NCBI RefSeq assembly: GCF_007990545.2
Contig: NZ_AP019829.2
Span: forward strand, 2,046,001 to 2,110,000
Origin: Leptotrichia wadei
GTDB taxonomy: Bacteria; Fusobacteriota; Fusobacteriia; Fusobacteriales; Leptotrichiaceae
DNA length: 64,000 nt
Direction: 5' to 3'
The notes beneath the pieces are model-generated. The model made no database searches. It had not been told where the DNA came from and worked only from the letters and a program-made list of their open reading frames with translations. Below are positions 1 through 8,580 of the stretch, piece by piece (position 1 is the stretch's first letter; each line of letters begins with the position of its first letter). The position numbers were made by a program, and so were the translations under genes.

Positions 1-1245
1 CTCATTCTGTATTTTTACCATCGCTACATTTCCAGAATGTGCGACTATATCTGCTAAACCTAAAGTCCCAATTGTTGAACTGTCATGATCTCTTACTATT
101 GTATCATATACTTTTATTGAACCTGATGAATATATTTTTGTATTTTTATTAATTGCTTTTGTTTCCAATCCTATTGCAACTGTTATAGGCTTAAATATTG
201 AACCAGGTTCAAAATAATCTGTAATTGGTCTATTTTTTATTTCAGCCTTTTCTTCTGCCTTTGGATACGATGACATTGCGAGTATTTTTCCAGTTTCTAC
301 CTCTATTAAAATTCCCATTGTAGAAGAAGCATTATATTTTACATAAGCATCTTCCAGTTCATCATTAAGAGCATATTGTAAGAAACTGTCAATTGTAAGT
401 ACAAGGTTATCCCCTTCTTCTTCTTTCCTGTCTTCAGATTTCTTTATATTCCCAAGTTTCATAATTCCCTGTAGAGCCTTTGGAATTTTTCTAAGTCCAG
501 TTATAATACCTGTTTTTCCTGAAAGTTCCTTATCATAATATTTTTCAATCCCATAAACACCCTTATTTTCATTATTTACATATCCAATAGTTTCTTGAAA
601 GGCATTATTTTGAATATAATTTCTTGTAAACAATGTTTCAAATGTTACGCCTTTAAATTTTCTTTTATATCCTTCCTTTTTCTTCTCCTTATCCTTTGAA
701 TTTTTAAAATCAGTATCAATTTCCGCTTCAATAGCTATTTTTGTATTATAGGGAATTATATGTTCGACTTTTAGATATTTTTTCTGAATCTGTTTATCTT
801 CTAAATATTCACTTTTATATTTTTCAACTTCCAATTCAGGAATATATTTCTTTAACATTCCTAATACTACATCAATATTTTTCTGTTCAATCAAGCTAGG
901 ATCTAAATTAACAATAAACTTCTCATCGTCATAAGCTAATACTTGTCCATCACTTGTAGCTATTCTTCCTCTTTTAGCCTTTGTAAAACTTAAGGAAGTA
1001 TATTGCTTTTCACCTTGTTTTCTATATTTCTCTCCACCTTTAGTCTGAAGCTGATATACTTTTCCAATTATCATTGCAAATCCTATTGTTGTAAACAATA
1101 CCAAAAGCCCAAATCTCCCCCTAAATGTGTTTAAGTATTTTAACAGTACTTTAAAAAAGCTCTCAACCTTTTGTTCTTTTCTATTTTTTTTCACATTTGA
1201 CTTTGCTCTGTCAATAATATTATCTTTTTTCTTGCCCTCTTTCAT
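1..1245 (-). CDS. Penicillin-binding protein 2 / FtsI-type transpeptidase (partial, C-terminus outside window)
   Basis: This gene encodes a class B penicillin-binding protein, which cross-links peptidoglycan in the periplasm. Only the first 415 codons are in the window. I translated them directly from the minus strand. After a basic cytoplasmic tail there is one membrane anchor at about residues 44-62, followed by the class B motif RGRIATSDG at about 92-100. The transpeptidase domain begins before the window edge. Its active-site SIFK (SxxK) tetrad is at about 349-352 and the SGN motif at about 404-406. The KTG motif would lie beyond position 1. The ATG at 1245 has an AGGAG about 6 bases upstream. 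The gene follows gatB on the same strand with a gap of only 22 bases, so it may be cotranscribed. FtsI-like and PBP2-like members cannot be separated from this fragment. Confidence 0.88.
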   Translation of the reverse strand, partial: MKEGKKKDNIIDRAKSNVKKNRKEQKVESFFKVLLKYLNTFRGRFGLLVLFTTIGFAMIIGKVYQLQTKGGEKYRKQGEKQYTSLSFTKAKRGRIATSDGQVLAYDDEKFIVNLDPSLIEQKNIDVVLGMLKKYIPELEVEKYKSEYLEDKQIQKKYLKVEHIIPYNTKIAIEAEIDTDFKNSKDKEKKKEGYKRKFKGVTFETLFTRNYIQNNAFQETIGYVNNENKGVYGIEKYYDKELSGKTGIITGLRKIPKALQGIMKLGNIKKSEDRKEEEGDNLVLTIDSFLQYALNDELEDAYVKYNASSTMGILIEVETGKILAMSSYPKAEEKAEIKNRPITDYFEPGSIFKPITVAIGLETKAINKNTKIYSSGSIKVYDTIVRDHDSSTIGTLGLADIVAHSGNVAMVKIQNE

Positions 1246-1267
1246 TTTTCTCCTAATTTAACCAATA

Positions 1268-2704
1268 TTAACCTTCAAGTCTAGCTAAAATCATTTCATT
1301 AATCATTTGAGGATTAGCCTTACCTCTAGATAATCTCATCGCTTGCCCAACAAGATATTTTAACGCATTGCTCTTACCATTTTTATAATCTTCCACCGAT
1401 TGTGCATTTTCAGCCAATACTTGCTCAACAATTTTCTCAATCGCACTGTCATCAGTAATTTGAACCAATCCTTTTTCTTTTACAATAATTTCAGGATCTT
1501 TATCTTCTGTCAATAAAATTTCAAATACATCTTTCGCTATTTTTGAGCTAATTGTTTTCGCTTGAATCAATTTAATCAATTTCCCTAAATTTTTTGGCGT
1601 TACATTAAATTTTGAAATCGAAATATTTTTTTCCTTCAACACTCTCAAAACTTCTGTCAACACCCAGTTCGCCGCAAGTCTTGGCTCTTTTGTATCATTT
1701 ACAATTTCTTCGTAATATTCAGCTAATTCTTGTTCCGAAGAAAGTGTTGCAGCTTCCATTTCATGCAATTTATACTCATTTACAAATCTTCTCGCTTTTT
1801 CATCAGCAAATTCTGGCATTTCACCTTTTACTTTTTCAAGTCTATCGTCAGAAATTACAAGTGTAGGCAAATCTGGCTCAGGGAAATATCTGTAATCCAT
1901 CGCTTCCTCTTTGCTTCTCATTGGCTTAGTTACAGCATTTTCCTCATCCCAAAGTCTAGTTTCCTGAACAATTCTTCCACCATTTTCAATCACTTCAATT
2001 TGTCTATTTGTTTCATATTCAATGGCTCTCATAACCGCTTTAAACGAGTTTAAGTTTTTAGTTTCCGTTCTAGTCCCCAATTCTTTTTCACCTTTTTTTC
2101 TAACAGAAACATTCGCATCACATCTAAGCGATCCCAATTCCATACTTACATCACTAACTTTAGTATATTTTAATCTATCCTTCAATGTATTCAAATACGC
2201 ATAAGCCTCTTCAGCATTTTTAATTTCTGGCTTAGAAATAATCTCGATTAACGGTACAGATGCTCTGTTGTAATTCAGCAACGTTTCAGAAGTCGTGTGA
2301 ATACTTTTTGCCGTATCTTCCTCAATTTGAATTCTCTCAATCCCAACAACTGCCTCTTTTCCAGAATTTGTCGTAATTTTCAAAGTACCATTTTCCGCAT
2401 AAGGTTTAAAATATTGCGTAATTTGATAATTTTTTGGTGAATCTGGATAAAAATAATTTTTTCTATCAAATTGACTCTCCTCATTTATTTCACACCCCAA
2501 AGCAAGTGCCGCTTTTATCGCATAATCAAGCACTTTCTCATTCAATTTTGGCAATGCTCCCGGTTGACCAGTACATACTGGACACGCCGATGTATTTGGA
2601 TGTTTGTTATCATAATCGGCATCGCACGAACACCATACTTTTGTTTTTGTTTTTAATTGACAATGCACTTCCAGTCCGATGACTGTTTCATATTCCATAC
2701 TCAT
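1268..2704 (-). CDS. gatB: Asp-tRNA(Asn)/Glu-tRNA(Gln) amidotransferase subunit B
   Basis: GatB is the tRNA-binding and kinase subunit of the GatCAB complex, which converts Glu-tRNA(Gln) and/or Asp-tRNA(Asn) to the amidated forms. The 478-residue length is normal. The N-terminal GatB core is recognisable from VIGLEVHCQL at about 9-18, the Cys-rich patch with CSCD and ACPVCTGQPG near 26-50, and the FYPDSPKNYQITQ block. The C-terminal YqeY-like helical domain ends in SRGKANPQ. The start ATGAGTATG lies behind an A-rich GGAAAA stretch. Unusually, gatB is separated from gatA by a two-gene restriction-modification insertion of about 1.7 kb. The three gat genes are otherwise collinear on the minus strand. 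Confidence 0.97.
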   Translation of the reverse strand: MSMEYETVIGLEVHCQLKTKTKVWCSCDADYDNKHPNTSACPVCTGQPGALPKLNEKVLDYAIKAALALGCEINEESQFDRKNYFYPDSPKNYQITQYFKPYAENGTLKITTNSGKEAVVGIERIQIEEDTAKSIHTTSETLLNYNRASVPLIEIISKPEIKNAEEAYAYLNTLKDRLKYTKVSDVSMELGSLRCDANVSVRKKGEKELGTRTETKNLNSFKAVMRAIEYETNRQIEVIENGGRIVQETRLWDEENAVTKPMRSKEEAMDYRYFPEPDLPTLVISDDRLEKVKGEMPEFADEKARRFVNEYKLHEMEAATLSSEQELAEYYEEIVNDTKEPRLAANWVLTEVLRVLKEKNISISKFNVTPKNLGKLIKLIQAKTISSKIAKDVFEILLTEDKDPEIIVKEKGLVQITDDSAIEKIVEQVLAENAQSVEDYKNGKSNALKYLVGQAMRLSRGKANPQMINEMILARLEG

Positions 2705-2758
2705 TTTCTAATATTTTTCCTTTCTTCTTCAAAATTTTTATTTTTTAAAATCTTTTCG

Positions 2759-3688
2759 TTATTCACTAAATAATTTTAGATGATTTTTATTTTTTAAATT
2801 ATTATCTTTATATTTTTCTAAATAAAGTTTTTCAAATTCCTCAATTTCCAGATTATGATTTTTTAAAAACCAATTTTTATGATTCTCTATATACTCTTTT
2901 CTAAGTTTTTCATCATTTAAATCATTTGGAATCCTTTTCATTCTCTCATCTATGCTATCAAATCCCAAAAAAGGCTCACTTAATCTCTTTTTGGACATTT
3001 CTATATATTCTCGATTAATTTCTATTCCAATTCCTTTTCTGCTTAACTGCTGACAAACTCTCATCGCTGTCCCGCTTCCTAAAAAAGGATCTAATACCGT
3101 ATCATCTTCATTGGATGAAGCAAGTATCATCCTTTCAAATAATGCCTCCGGCTTCTGTGTAGGATGCTTTTTCCTGTTTTTATTACTGTAATGAACATGC
3201 GAAACTTCCCATACATTTCCTGGATTTGCACCTCTTATATTATTTACAGAACGATAATATTTTTGCGGTATTCTTATATCATCTAAATTAAATTTAAATT
3301 TTTTCTTATCTTTTGTAAACATCAAAATATCATCATGTCTAGGAGAAAAACCTCTTGTTTTACCTATTCCTTGTGTATAAAACCAAGTTATCCACGAATT
3401 AAAATACAAATTAAATTCTTTTTCTAACATAACATAAATGTAAGATATATATTTCATTCCCATAAAAATATACAATGTTCCATCATCTTTTAAAATTCTT
3501 ACAGCCTCATTTATCCAAAGCCGTGAAAATTCAAGATACTCATCAAACTCCAAATTATCCTTTGTAAATCCATAATCCTTATTTAAATTATATGGAGGAT
3601 CAGTTACAATTAAATCCACACTCTTATCAGAAAGCTCCTTTAATTTTTCCAAAGCATCTCCCAATATTAATGTTATTCCTTTATCCAT
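2759..3688 (-). CDS. Type II DNA methyltransferase (beta-class, likely N6-adenine)
   Basis: This is a site-specific DNA methyltransferase of 309 residues. Catalytic motif IV, TDPPY, comes first at residues 29-33, and the SAM-binding motif I, DPFLGSGT, comes near residue 200. That order defines the beta class. DPPY rather than SPPY favours adenine-N6 methylation, which is family knowledge rather than proof. Its first 16 bases overlap the end of the upstream nuclease gene (3673-4437), so the pair is translationally linked. It should protect the host against that nuclease. The recognition site cannot be read from the sequence. The pair sits between gatA and gatB. Confidence 0.9.
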   Translation of the reverse strand: MDKGITLILGDALEKLKELSDKSVDLIVTDPPYNLNKDYGFTKDNLEFDEYLEFSRLWINEAVRILKDDGTLYIFMGMKYISYIYVMLEKEFNLYFNSWITWFYTQGIGKTRGFSPRHDDILMFTKDKKKFKFNLDDIRIPQKYYRSVNNIRGANPGNVWEVSHVHYSNKNRKKHPTQKPEALFERMILASSNEDDTVLDPFLGSGTAMRVCQQLSRKGIGIEINREYIEMSKKRLSEPFLGFDSIDERMKRIPNDLNDEKLRKEYIENHKNWFLKNHNLEIEEFEKLYLEKYKDNNLKNKNHLKLFSE

Positions 3689-4437
3689 TTATTTTTCACC
3701 GCTTCCCTATAAAAATCTTCTATAGTCCTGCGACTGCTATTTAAATACTTTTTATCTAACAATTGACACATTTCCCAAGCAGTTCTATATTCATATTCAA
3801 CATAATGTATATCTTTTATTTGAATTTGCCCAGTTCCCAAACTTGGATTATAAGCAATATCTTTTTCACTGACATATTTTAAATCGTAGATATTAAATTC
3901 TGTCAATTCCATTATCCCATTAATTATAGATGTAATAGGATTTTTCTCATTATAAACTTTATGCTTTATAGATAAAATTATAAATATAAAATCAGGATTT
4001 TGGATATATGCTGTCCTTATTCGTGAAAAAGAAGTTATATTTGGCGATTTTCCGCTATTTTTTATATTATTTGAAGTAGCTTTTACATCAATATTTCCTG
4101 TTATTACATTTTTATTTTTCCTAAATTGTAATATTATATCCGACATTCCCAGTCTTTCCTGAGCTTCTACATTTATAAGTCTATATTTATTTTCAGATTC
4201 ATCTCTTATTTCTAAAAATGTCTCAAAAGCCCAAGCCTCAATTAATGGAGCAGCGAATTTATTTATATTTTCCAATGGAAGTCCCATTTTCAAATTGGTT
4301 TTTATTATTATTTTATTATTTCCACTTTCTCTTTTTTCTTCAAAAATCTGCTTTACCGAAGAAATAACAAACTCTGATTCCAATTTATAATTTTCAGATT
4401 CAACCGGCTTTTTCAAATCCAAATCCGTATATTTCAT
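3673..4437 (-). CDS. Putative type II restriction endonuclease, HincII-like PD-(D/E)XK fold
   Basis: This 254-residue protein immediately precedes and overlaps a DNA methyltransferase gene, the classic layout of a type II restriction system. It has a plausible PD-(D/E)XK centre: SDI near residue 123, then DVK about 20 residues later (D...DxK). The segment after DVK, with SPNITSFSRIRTAY, resembles by eye the equivalent part of HincII (DVKT followed by APNIISAYK). The similarity is from memory and short, so the HincII label is an inference. The start has a strong GAGGGGG ribosome-binding site. Insertion between gatA and gatB suggests horizontal acquisition. Confidence 0.75.
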   Translation of the reverse strand: MKYTDLDLKKPVESENYKLESEFVISSVKQIFEEKRESGNNKIIIKTNLKMGLPLENINKFAAPLIEAWAFETFLEIRDESENKYRLINVEAQERLGMSDIILQFRKNKNVITGNIDVKATSNNIKNSGKSPNITSFSRIRTAYIQNPDFIFIILSIKHKVYNEKNPITSIINGIMELTEFNIYDLKYVSEKDIAYNPSLGTGQIQIKDIHYVEYEYRTAWEMCQLLDKKYLNSSRRTIEDFYREAVKNKWIKE

Positions 4438-4459
4438 TTAAACCCCCTCAAAAAAACTT

Positions 4460-5923
4460 TTAAAACTCAGGATATTCAATTTTCCCACGAACACCTTCAA
4501 ATTTATGAGAAATATTAAACAATAAATCTTCTCTAAAATAATTTCCGATTAACTGAATTCCAACAGGAAGTCCATCTACAAATCCAGCAGGTACTGAAAT
4601 TGCAGGAAGCCCCGCCATATTTATTGATACGGTAAAAATATCTCCCAAATACATCTGGACTGGATCAGTAATTTTTTCACCTTTTTTAAATGCTGTAGTT
4701 GGAGAAACTGGTGTTAATAAAACATCTACTTCTTTTAATGCTTTTGAAAAATCATCTCTAATAAGTCTTCTAACTTGTGAAGCCTTTTTGTAATAAGCGT
4801 CATAGAATCCAGAACTTAACACATAGTTTCCAATCATAATTCTTCTTTTTACTTCATCTCCAAAACCTTTTGTTCTTGACTCAACATACATTTTTTCCAC
4901 ATCTTCATTGCTTTCTCTCACACCATATCTTACTCCGTCGTATCTTGACAAGTTTGAAGCAGCTTCAGCCGATGAAATTATGTAATAAGTAGAAATCGCA
5001 TATTTTGAATATGGAAGTGATACTTCTTTAATTTCAGCTCCTAATTCTTTCAATTTTTCCACCGAATCCATTATCACTTTTTTAATATTTTCATCTAATC
5101 CTTCTGCAAAATATTCTTTTGGAATCCCAATTTTCAAGCCTTTCAAGTCATTATTCAAATTTTCCAAATAGTTAGGAACTTCCACATTTACACTTGTCGC
5201 ATCCTTTTCATCATATCCCGCAATTATTTGTAAAAGTCTAGCCAAATCTTCAGTTGATTTTGCCAAAGCTCCAATTTGATCAAGCGAAGATCCAAACGCC
5301 ATAAGCCCGTATCTTGAAACTCTTCCATAAGTCGGCTTAATCCCAACAGTTCCAGTCAAACAAGCAGGTTGCCTAATACTTCCACCAGTATCTGAACCAA
5401 GTGCAATCGGTGCTTGTCCCGCTGCAACCATCGCTGCCGATCCTCCACTGCTTCCACCAGGAACTCTTGTCAAATCCCACGGATTAGAAACTGATTTTAT
5501 CGACGAATTCTCATTTGAAGACCCCATCGCAAACTCATCCATATTAGCCTTCCCAATTATCGGTGTCCCAGCCTTTTTCAATTTTTCCACAACTGTCGCA
5601 TCATAAACTCCCACATAATTTTTAAGAATTTTCGATGCAGCCGTAGTCAAATCCCCTTTTGATACAATATTGTCCTTCAAAGCCACAGGCACTCCAAACA
5701 ACAACTCATTATCATAATTTTTTCTACCTTTTTCATTATTTTCAGAATCATATTTTTTTGCCTCTCCTAAAGCCTTCTCAGGAAACACATTAGAAAATGC
5801 TCCTATTTTTTCTTCAGTTTTCTCAATTCTATCCAAAAAAGATTTTGTCACTTCTTCAGAAGTAATCTCTTTATTTTTTATCATTTCAGCTATTTCACTA
5901 GCCGTTTTTTTGTATAAACTCAT
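4460..5923 (-). CDS. gatA: Asp-tRNA(Asn)/Glu-tRNA(Gln) amidotransferase subunit A
   Basis: GatA is the amidase subunit of GatCAB. It hydrolyses glutamine and passes ammonia to the activated aminoacyl-tRNA on GatB. The 487 residues carry the full amidase signature: the catalytic Lys in VALKDNIV near residue 83, and the GGSSGGSAA and GSDTGGSIRQPA blocks that supply the cis-Ser and nucleophile Ser around residues 155-180. The ATG at 5923 has AAAGGTGG just upstream. It lies downstream of gatC (gap 129 bases), and a restriction gene starts 22 bases after its stop. Length and motifs are intact, so the operon insertion has not damaged it. Confidence 0.97.
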   Translation of the reverse strand: MSLYKKTASEIAEMIKNKEITSEEVTKSFLDRIEKTEEKIGAFSNVFPEKALGEAKKYDSENNEKGRKNYDNELLFGVPVALKDNIVSKGDLTTAASKILKNYVGVYDATVVEKLKKAGTPIIGKANMDEFAMGSSNENSSIKSVSNPWDLTRVPGGSSGGSAAMVAAGQAPIALGSDTGGSIRQPACLTGTVGIKPTYGRVSRYGLMAFGSSLDQIGALAKSTEDLARLLQIIAGYDEKDATSVNVEVPNYLENLNNDLKGLKIGIPKEYFAEGLDENIKKVIMDSVEKLKELGAEIKEVSLPYSKYAISTYYIISSAEAASNLSRYDGVRYGVRESNEDVEKMYVESRTKGFGDEVKRRIMIGNYVLSSGFYDAYYKKASQVRRLIRDDFSKALKEVDVLLTPVSPTTAFKKGEKITDPVQMYLGDIFTVSINMAGLPAISVPAGFVDGLPVGIQLIGNYFREDLLFNISHKFEGVRGKIEYPEF

Positions 5924-6052
5924 TTTTCCACCTTTCTAAATTTTTTCTAAAATGTATCTAAAAATCTCAATTTTTCAAAAAATTTTTTCTCTTCCAATTT
6001 TCAAACTTCTATTCTTCAAAAATTCTACCAATCAGACATTTTTCAATACATC

Positions 6053-6352
6053 CTAATTATCCGCATTTTCTCCCACAACTTTTGGAACAATTATAAATTC
6101 CTCATCGCTATTTGGTGCATTTTCCAAGATTTCTTTCTTAATTCCACTATCCTTAACAATATCTTTTCTCAATACATCCTTCAAATCAAGCACATTAAAA
6201 AGTGGCTCAACCTCACTCGTATCCACACTATTCAACTCTTCCATATGATCAAAAATTTTATTCAAATCCACTCTAAATTTTTCAATTTCATTTTCTGAAA
6301 ATTCCAGCTTTGAAAGTGCTGCTATTTTCAGTACATCTTCTTTGCTTAACAT
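6053..6352 (-). CDS. gatC: Asp-tRNA(Asn)/Glu-tRNA(Gln) amidotransferase subunit C
   Basis: GatC is the small structural subunit that wraps around and stabilises GatA in the amidotransferase complex. The 99-residue protein shows the family pattern: an N-terminal helix with VLKIAALSKLEFSENEIEKF, the central DHMEELNSVDTSEVEPL block at about residues 36-52, and a C-terminal region ending near the VPKVV motif. It is the first gene of the interrupted gatC-gatA-(RM)-gatB cluster, with AAAGGAGG upstream of the ATG. Upstream lies the decaying nuclease patch at 6.4-8.6 kb. Confidence 0.95.
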   Translation of the reverse strand: MLSKEDVLKIAALSKLEFSENEIEKFRVDLNKIFDHMEELNSVDTSEVEPLFNVLDLKDVLRKDIVKDSGIKKEILENAPNSDEEFIIVPKVVGENADN

Positions 6353-6405
6353 TCGCTATTTTCCTCCTTTATTTTTTACATTTCAATAATTAATAAAAAT
6401 ATCTC

Positions 6406-7166
6406 TTAAAAATTAATTCCCTGTAAATTTTTCTTAGTTATTTCATAAAGTTCTACTAATCTGTTGTAACTTAAAAATTTTACTCTATTATTCACTTTTA
6501 AATCTTTAAAAGCTAAGTATCTTATTTTTTTCTCAAATTCCTTTTTTCTGACTTCATCAGCAACAATAAACATTTCTGTATAAAAATCTTGTAAATCATT
6601 ATACTTTAATAGTGAATTTTGTATGTCTGTTGAATGTTCTACTTCAAAAAATGAATGTGGTAATTTTACTTCTTTATCGTCAAAAAATCTATTGTTAAAC
6701 CAAATTACATCAATTGTTGAAGTTCTATTTACTATTTCAGGATAGCTAAATTTTGGAATTTTTTCAAGCGATCTCAAATCACCTAATTTTTTATTAATAA
6801 AATTTTTATTCTTATCTTGATTTGGAATAAAAGTATCCATTTTTTTTAATTTCCAATTTCTAAGAGTAATCCTTGATAGTACGAATGATTAAATTTAATC
6901 ATTTCTTCAGAATTTTTATTTTTTTCATCTTCTTGGATTATTCCTCTTAACTCATTTTCTTTTCTAAATTGCTCTAATCCGTATAATCCTGGCTTTATTT
7001 TATAAATTTCTTTTCTCTGCTGAACAATTCTTCGTATACTAGCAAATGGTGTTTTTGTTTTCCATTCACACTCTTCTATCTTGAAAACTTCATGATTTAA
7101 TTCTCCTAAAGTAGCAACTCCCCCCAATTTTTCAAGTGTTAAAATAACAGCCTCGTATTGTTTCAT
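6406..7166 (-). pseudogene. Frameshifted winged-helix plus PD-(D/E)XK-like nuclease gene
   Basis: Two adjacent reading frames look like halves of one gene. The first (7166-6846, 106 residues) begins like a winged-helix domain (GGVATLGELNHEVFK) and ends YYQGLLLEIGN. The second (6840-6406, 144 residues) starts DTFIPNQDKN and contains IDVIWF followed by SFFEVEHSTDIQNSLLKY, a D...ExE arrangement typical of restriction-endonuclease folds. Adding one T in the AATTAAAA run near 6848 would join them as EIGN-LKK-MDTFIP without other change. Adding bases only to the A run would not remove the stop. The function is probably DNA cleavage or defence, but no family name can be given safely. It may also be two coupled genes, or a sequencing error. 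Confidence 0.6.
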
Positions 7167-7176
7167 TTTTTATCTC

Positions 7177-7380
7177 CTAAAATTCAATCCATTCTGAACA
7201 TTCTTCCCCATCTGTTGTTTCTACAGACATAAGTCTACTTGTAACATTTCCTGGCTCAAGTACAAATTTTCCCTCATAATAATTTTTTTCTGCAATTTCA
7301 AAAGCTTTTCCCGTATTTTCTGCTTCAATTTCAAATTCTCCTGAAACATGCTCTTCTATTACTATTTTAAATTTTTTCAT
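7177..7380 (-). CDS. DpnD/PcfM-like small protein
   Basis: This 67-residue acidic protein has the pattern of the DpnD/PcfM family: MKKFKIVIEE, an EAENTGKAFEIAE helix, NYYEGKFVLEPGNVT, and a C-terminal WIEF. The family is common beside restriction systems and on mobile elements, but its biochemical role is not settled. The gene is intact, starts with ATG, and ends 10 bases before the frameshifted nuclease. A P-loop remnant lies directly upstream. The neighbourhood therefore looks like a defence or mobile-gene cluster that is breaking down around it. Confidence 0.7.
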   Translation of the reverse strand: MKKFKIVIEEHVSGEFEIEAENTGKAFEIAEKNYYEGKFVLEPGNVTSRLMSVETTDGEECSEWIEF

Positions 7381-7420
7381 TTGAAAATCAACTCTCTTTC
7401 CAAATCAGATTCTTCTTAAT

Positions 7421-7540
7421 TTATTCTGAAATTCCTTTAATATCCTCAATAATTGTGCTAAATAAAGTAGATTTTCCTACTCAATTTACTCCTACAAACA
7501 AACAATTTTTTTTATTCGTAGTTCTATTAAATTCCAATTC
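7421..7540 (-). pseudogene. Remnant of a P-loop ATPase/kinase (zeta-toxin-like) with a stop inside Walker A
   Basis: Reading the minus strand from 7540 gives a peptide ending CLFVGVN, then a TGA stop (7481-7483), then VGKSTLFSTIIEDIKG. With Gly in place of the stop (GGA to TGA, one base) this is a normal Walker A loop, GVNGVGKST. The frame ends at another stop at 7421-7423. Only about 40 codons remain, so this is a fragment. The KKNxLFVGVNGxGKSTL style resembles zeta-toxin-like kinases, but the fragment is too short to be certain. Confidence 0.5.
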
Positions 7541-8552
7541 TTATTCCATATCCCCTAATCTTCCCAATTTATCTGAAATATCCACTCTTGGGTTTGTAAT
7601 TTTAGAAGATAACAGTTCTATTAAATTTTCTATATTAATTTCTTTTATCTTAACTCTTTCTTTTTCTTTTATAGATCTTGTTTTTGAATTCCCCCCTTTA
7701 GTTATTATCCAAACTTGTTTTTTAGGCTCTTTTAACGCTATTTCCATTTTTTCAACTCTTATTGTATTTTGATTTATTTGGCTAACATAGTTGTCTATTT
7801 GCATTTCTTTATAATCTTCAAAATCTTCTCTTAAAGTACAATCATACAAAATATCCAGTTCACTATGTTTTAATTATTCCATCAGCTCTCCCAGCTTGTT
7901 TTTTTCTAGAATATTGATATAATTCCACACCTAATAAATTTAATACAAGTGCACAATAATCTTCAAATGTTTCGCCTTTTTTTATTTCATCTAAATTTGT
8001 TTTTAAAACATTGATTATTTCATTAGATGTTTTTTCTATCAAATTATTTCCTGTAATTTTTATTGTTGGAGTTTCATTACTTTTTGAAATTTCTGCTACC
8101 GAAAGAATATATCCATTTTTACTTCTCATAACTTTTAATTTAAAGAAAATTTCCTGATCATTAGTTAATCCATCAAAACTCAATCCATCTAAATAATTAA
8201 TTGGAAAACTAGAATACAATATAAAGGTCCTCTCAAAATTTTCAGGAAATATATGTTTATACTTTCTTCCTTTTTTATCAAGTTTTTTCAAGCTTCTTAT
8301 TTTACCTTTAAGGACTTCATTTTCACTAGGAACTAAATTAATATCATTTGCATATCTTTTTGTATCATCCACTTCATTCGGAACAAAATAAACATAATCT
8401 CCAGCTTTCAAATCTTCAAGTTTAAATCCTTCTGCTAAACTAGCATTTCCAAAAATAAAATTTTTTTCATCTTTTCCATCATTGACAAGCCCATATCCTT
8501 TTTCAACACTTATTTTCTTAATTATTCCGATTGAATATTCTTTTTTCCCCAT
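7541..8552 (-). pseudogene. Frameshifted cold-shock/OB-domain plus nuclease-like gene
   Basis: The first frame runs from the ATG at 8552 (GGAGG 8 bases upstream) to a TAG at 7863-7865. Its N-terminus (GIIKKISVEKGYGLVND...NFIF) resembles a cold-shock/OB domain, and it ends in GETFEDYCALVLNLL...AGRADGIIK. The next frame, down to 7541, continues HSELDILYDCTLREDFEDYKE...QINQN. Deleting one A from the four-base run at 7868-7871 joins them as ADGIIK-HSELDILYDCTL, which looks like the core of a restriction-endonuclease fold. The natural product would be about 336 residues. The exact family is unknown. A longer upstream start at 8612 would overlap acpH and lacks a ribosome-binding site. Confidence 0.6.
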
Positions 8553-8580
8553 TTTATAATCCTCCACATTACAATTTAAA

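Noticed and set aside
1612-2682. Plus-strand ORFs inside gatB
   Set aside because: Phe/Leu-rich translations on the opposite strand of an intact conserved gene, with no ribosome-binding sites.
7455-7772. Plus-strand 105-residue ORF across the decayed nuclease region
   Set aside because: It has no ribosome-binding site and is the reverse of recognisable Walker A and nuclease fragments.
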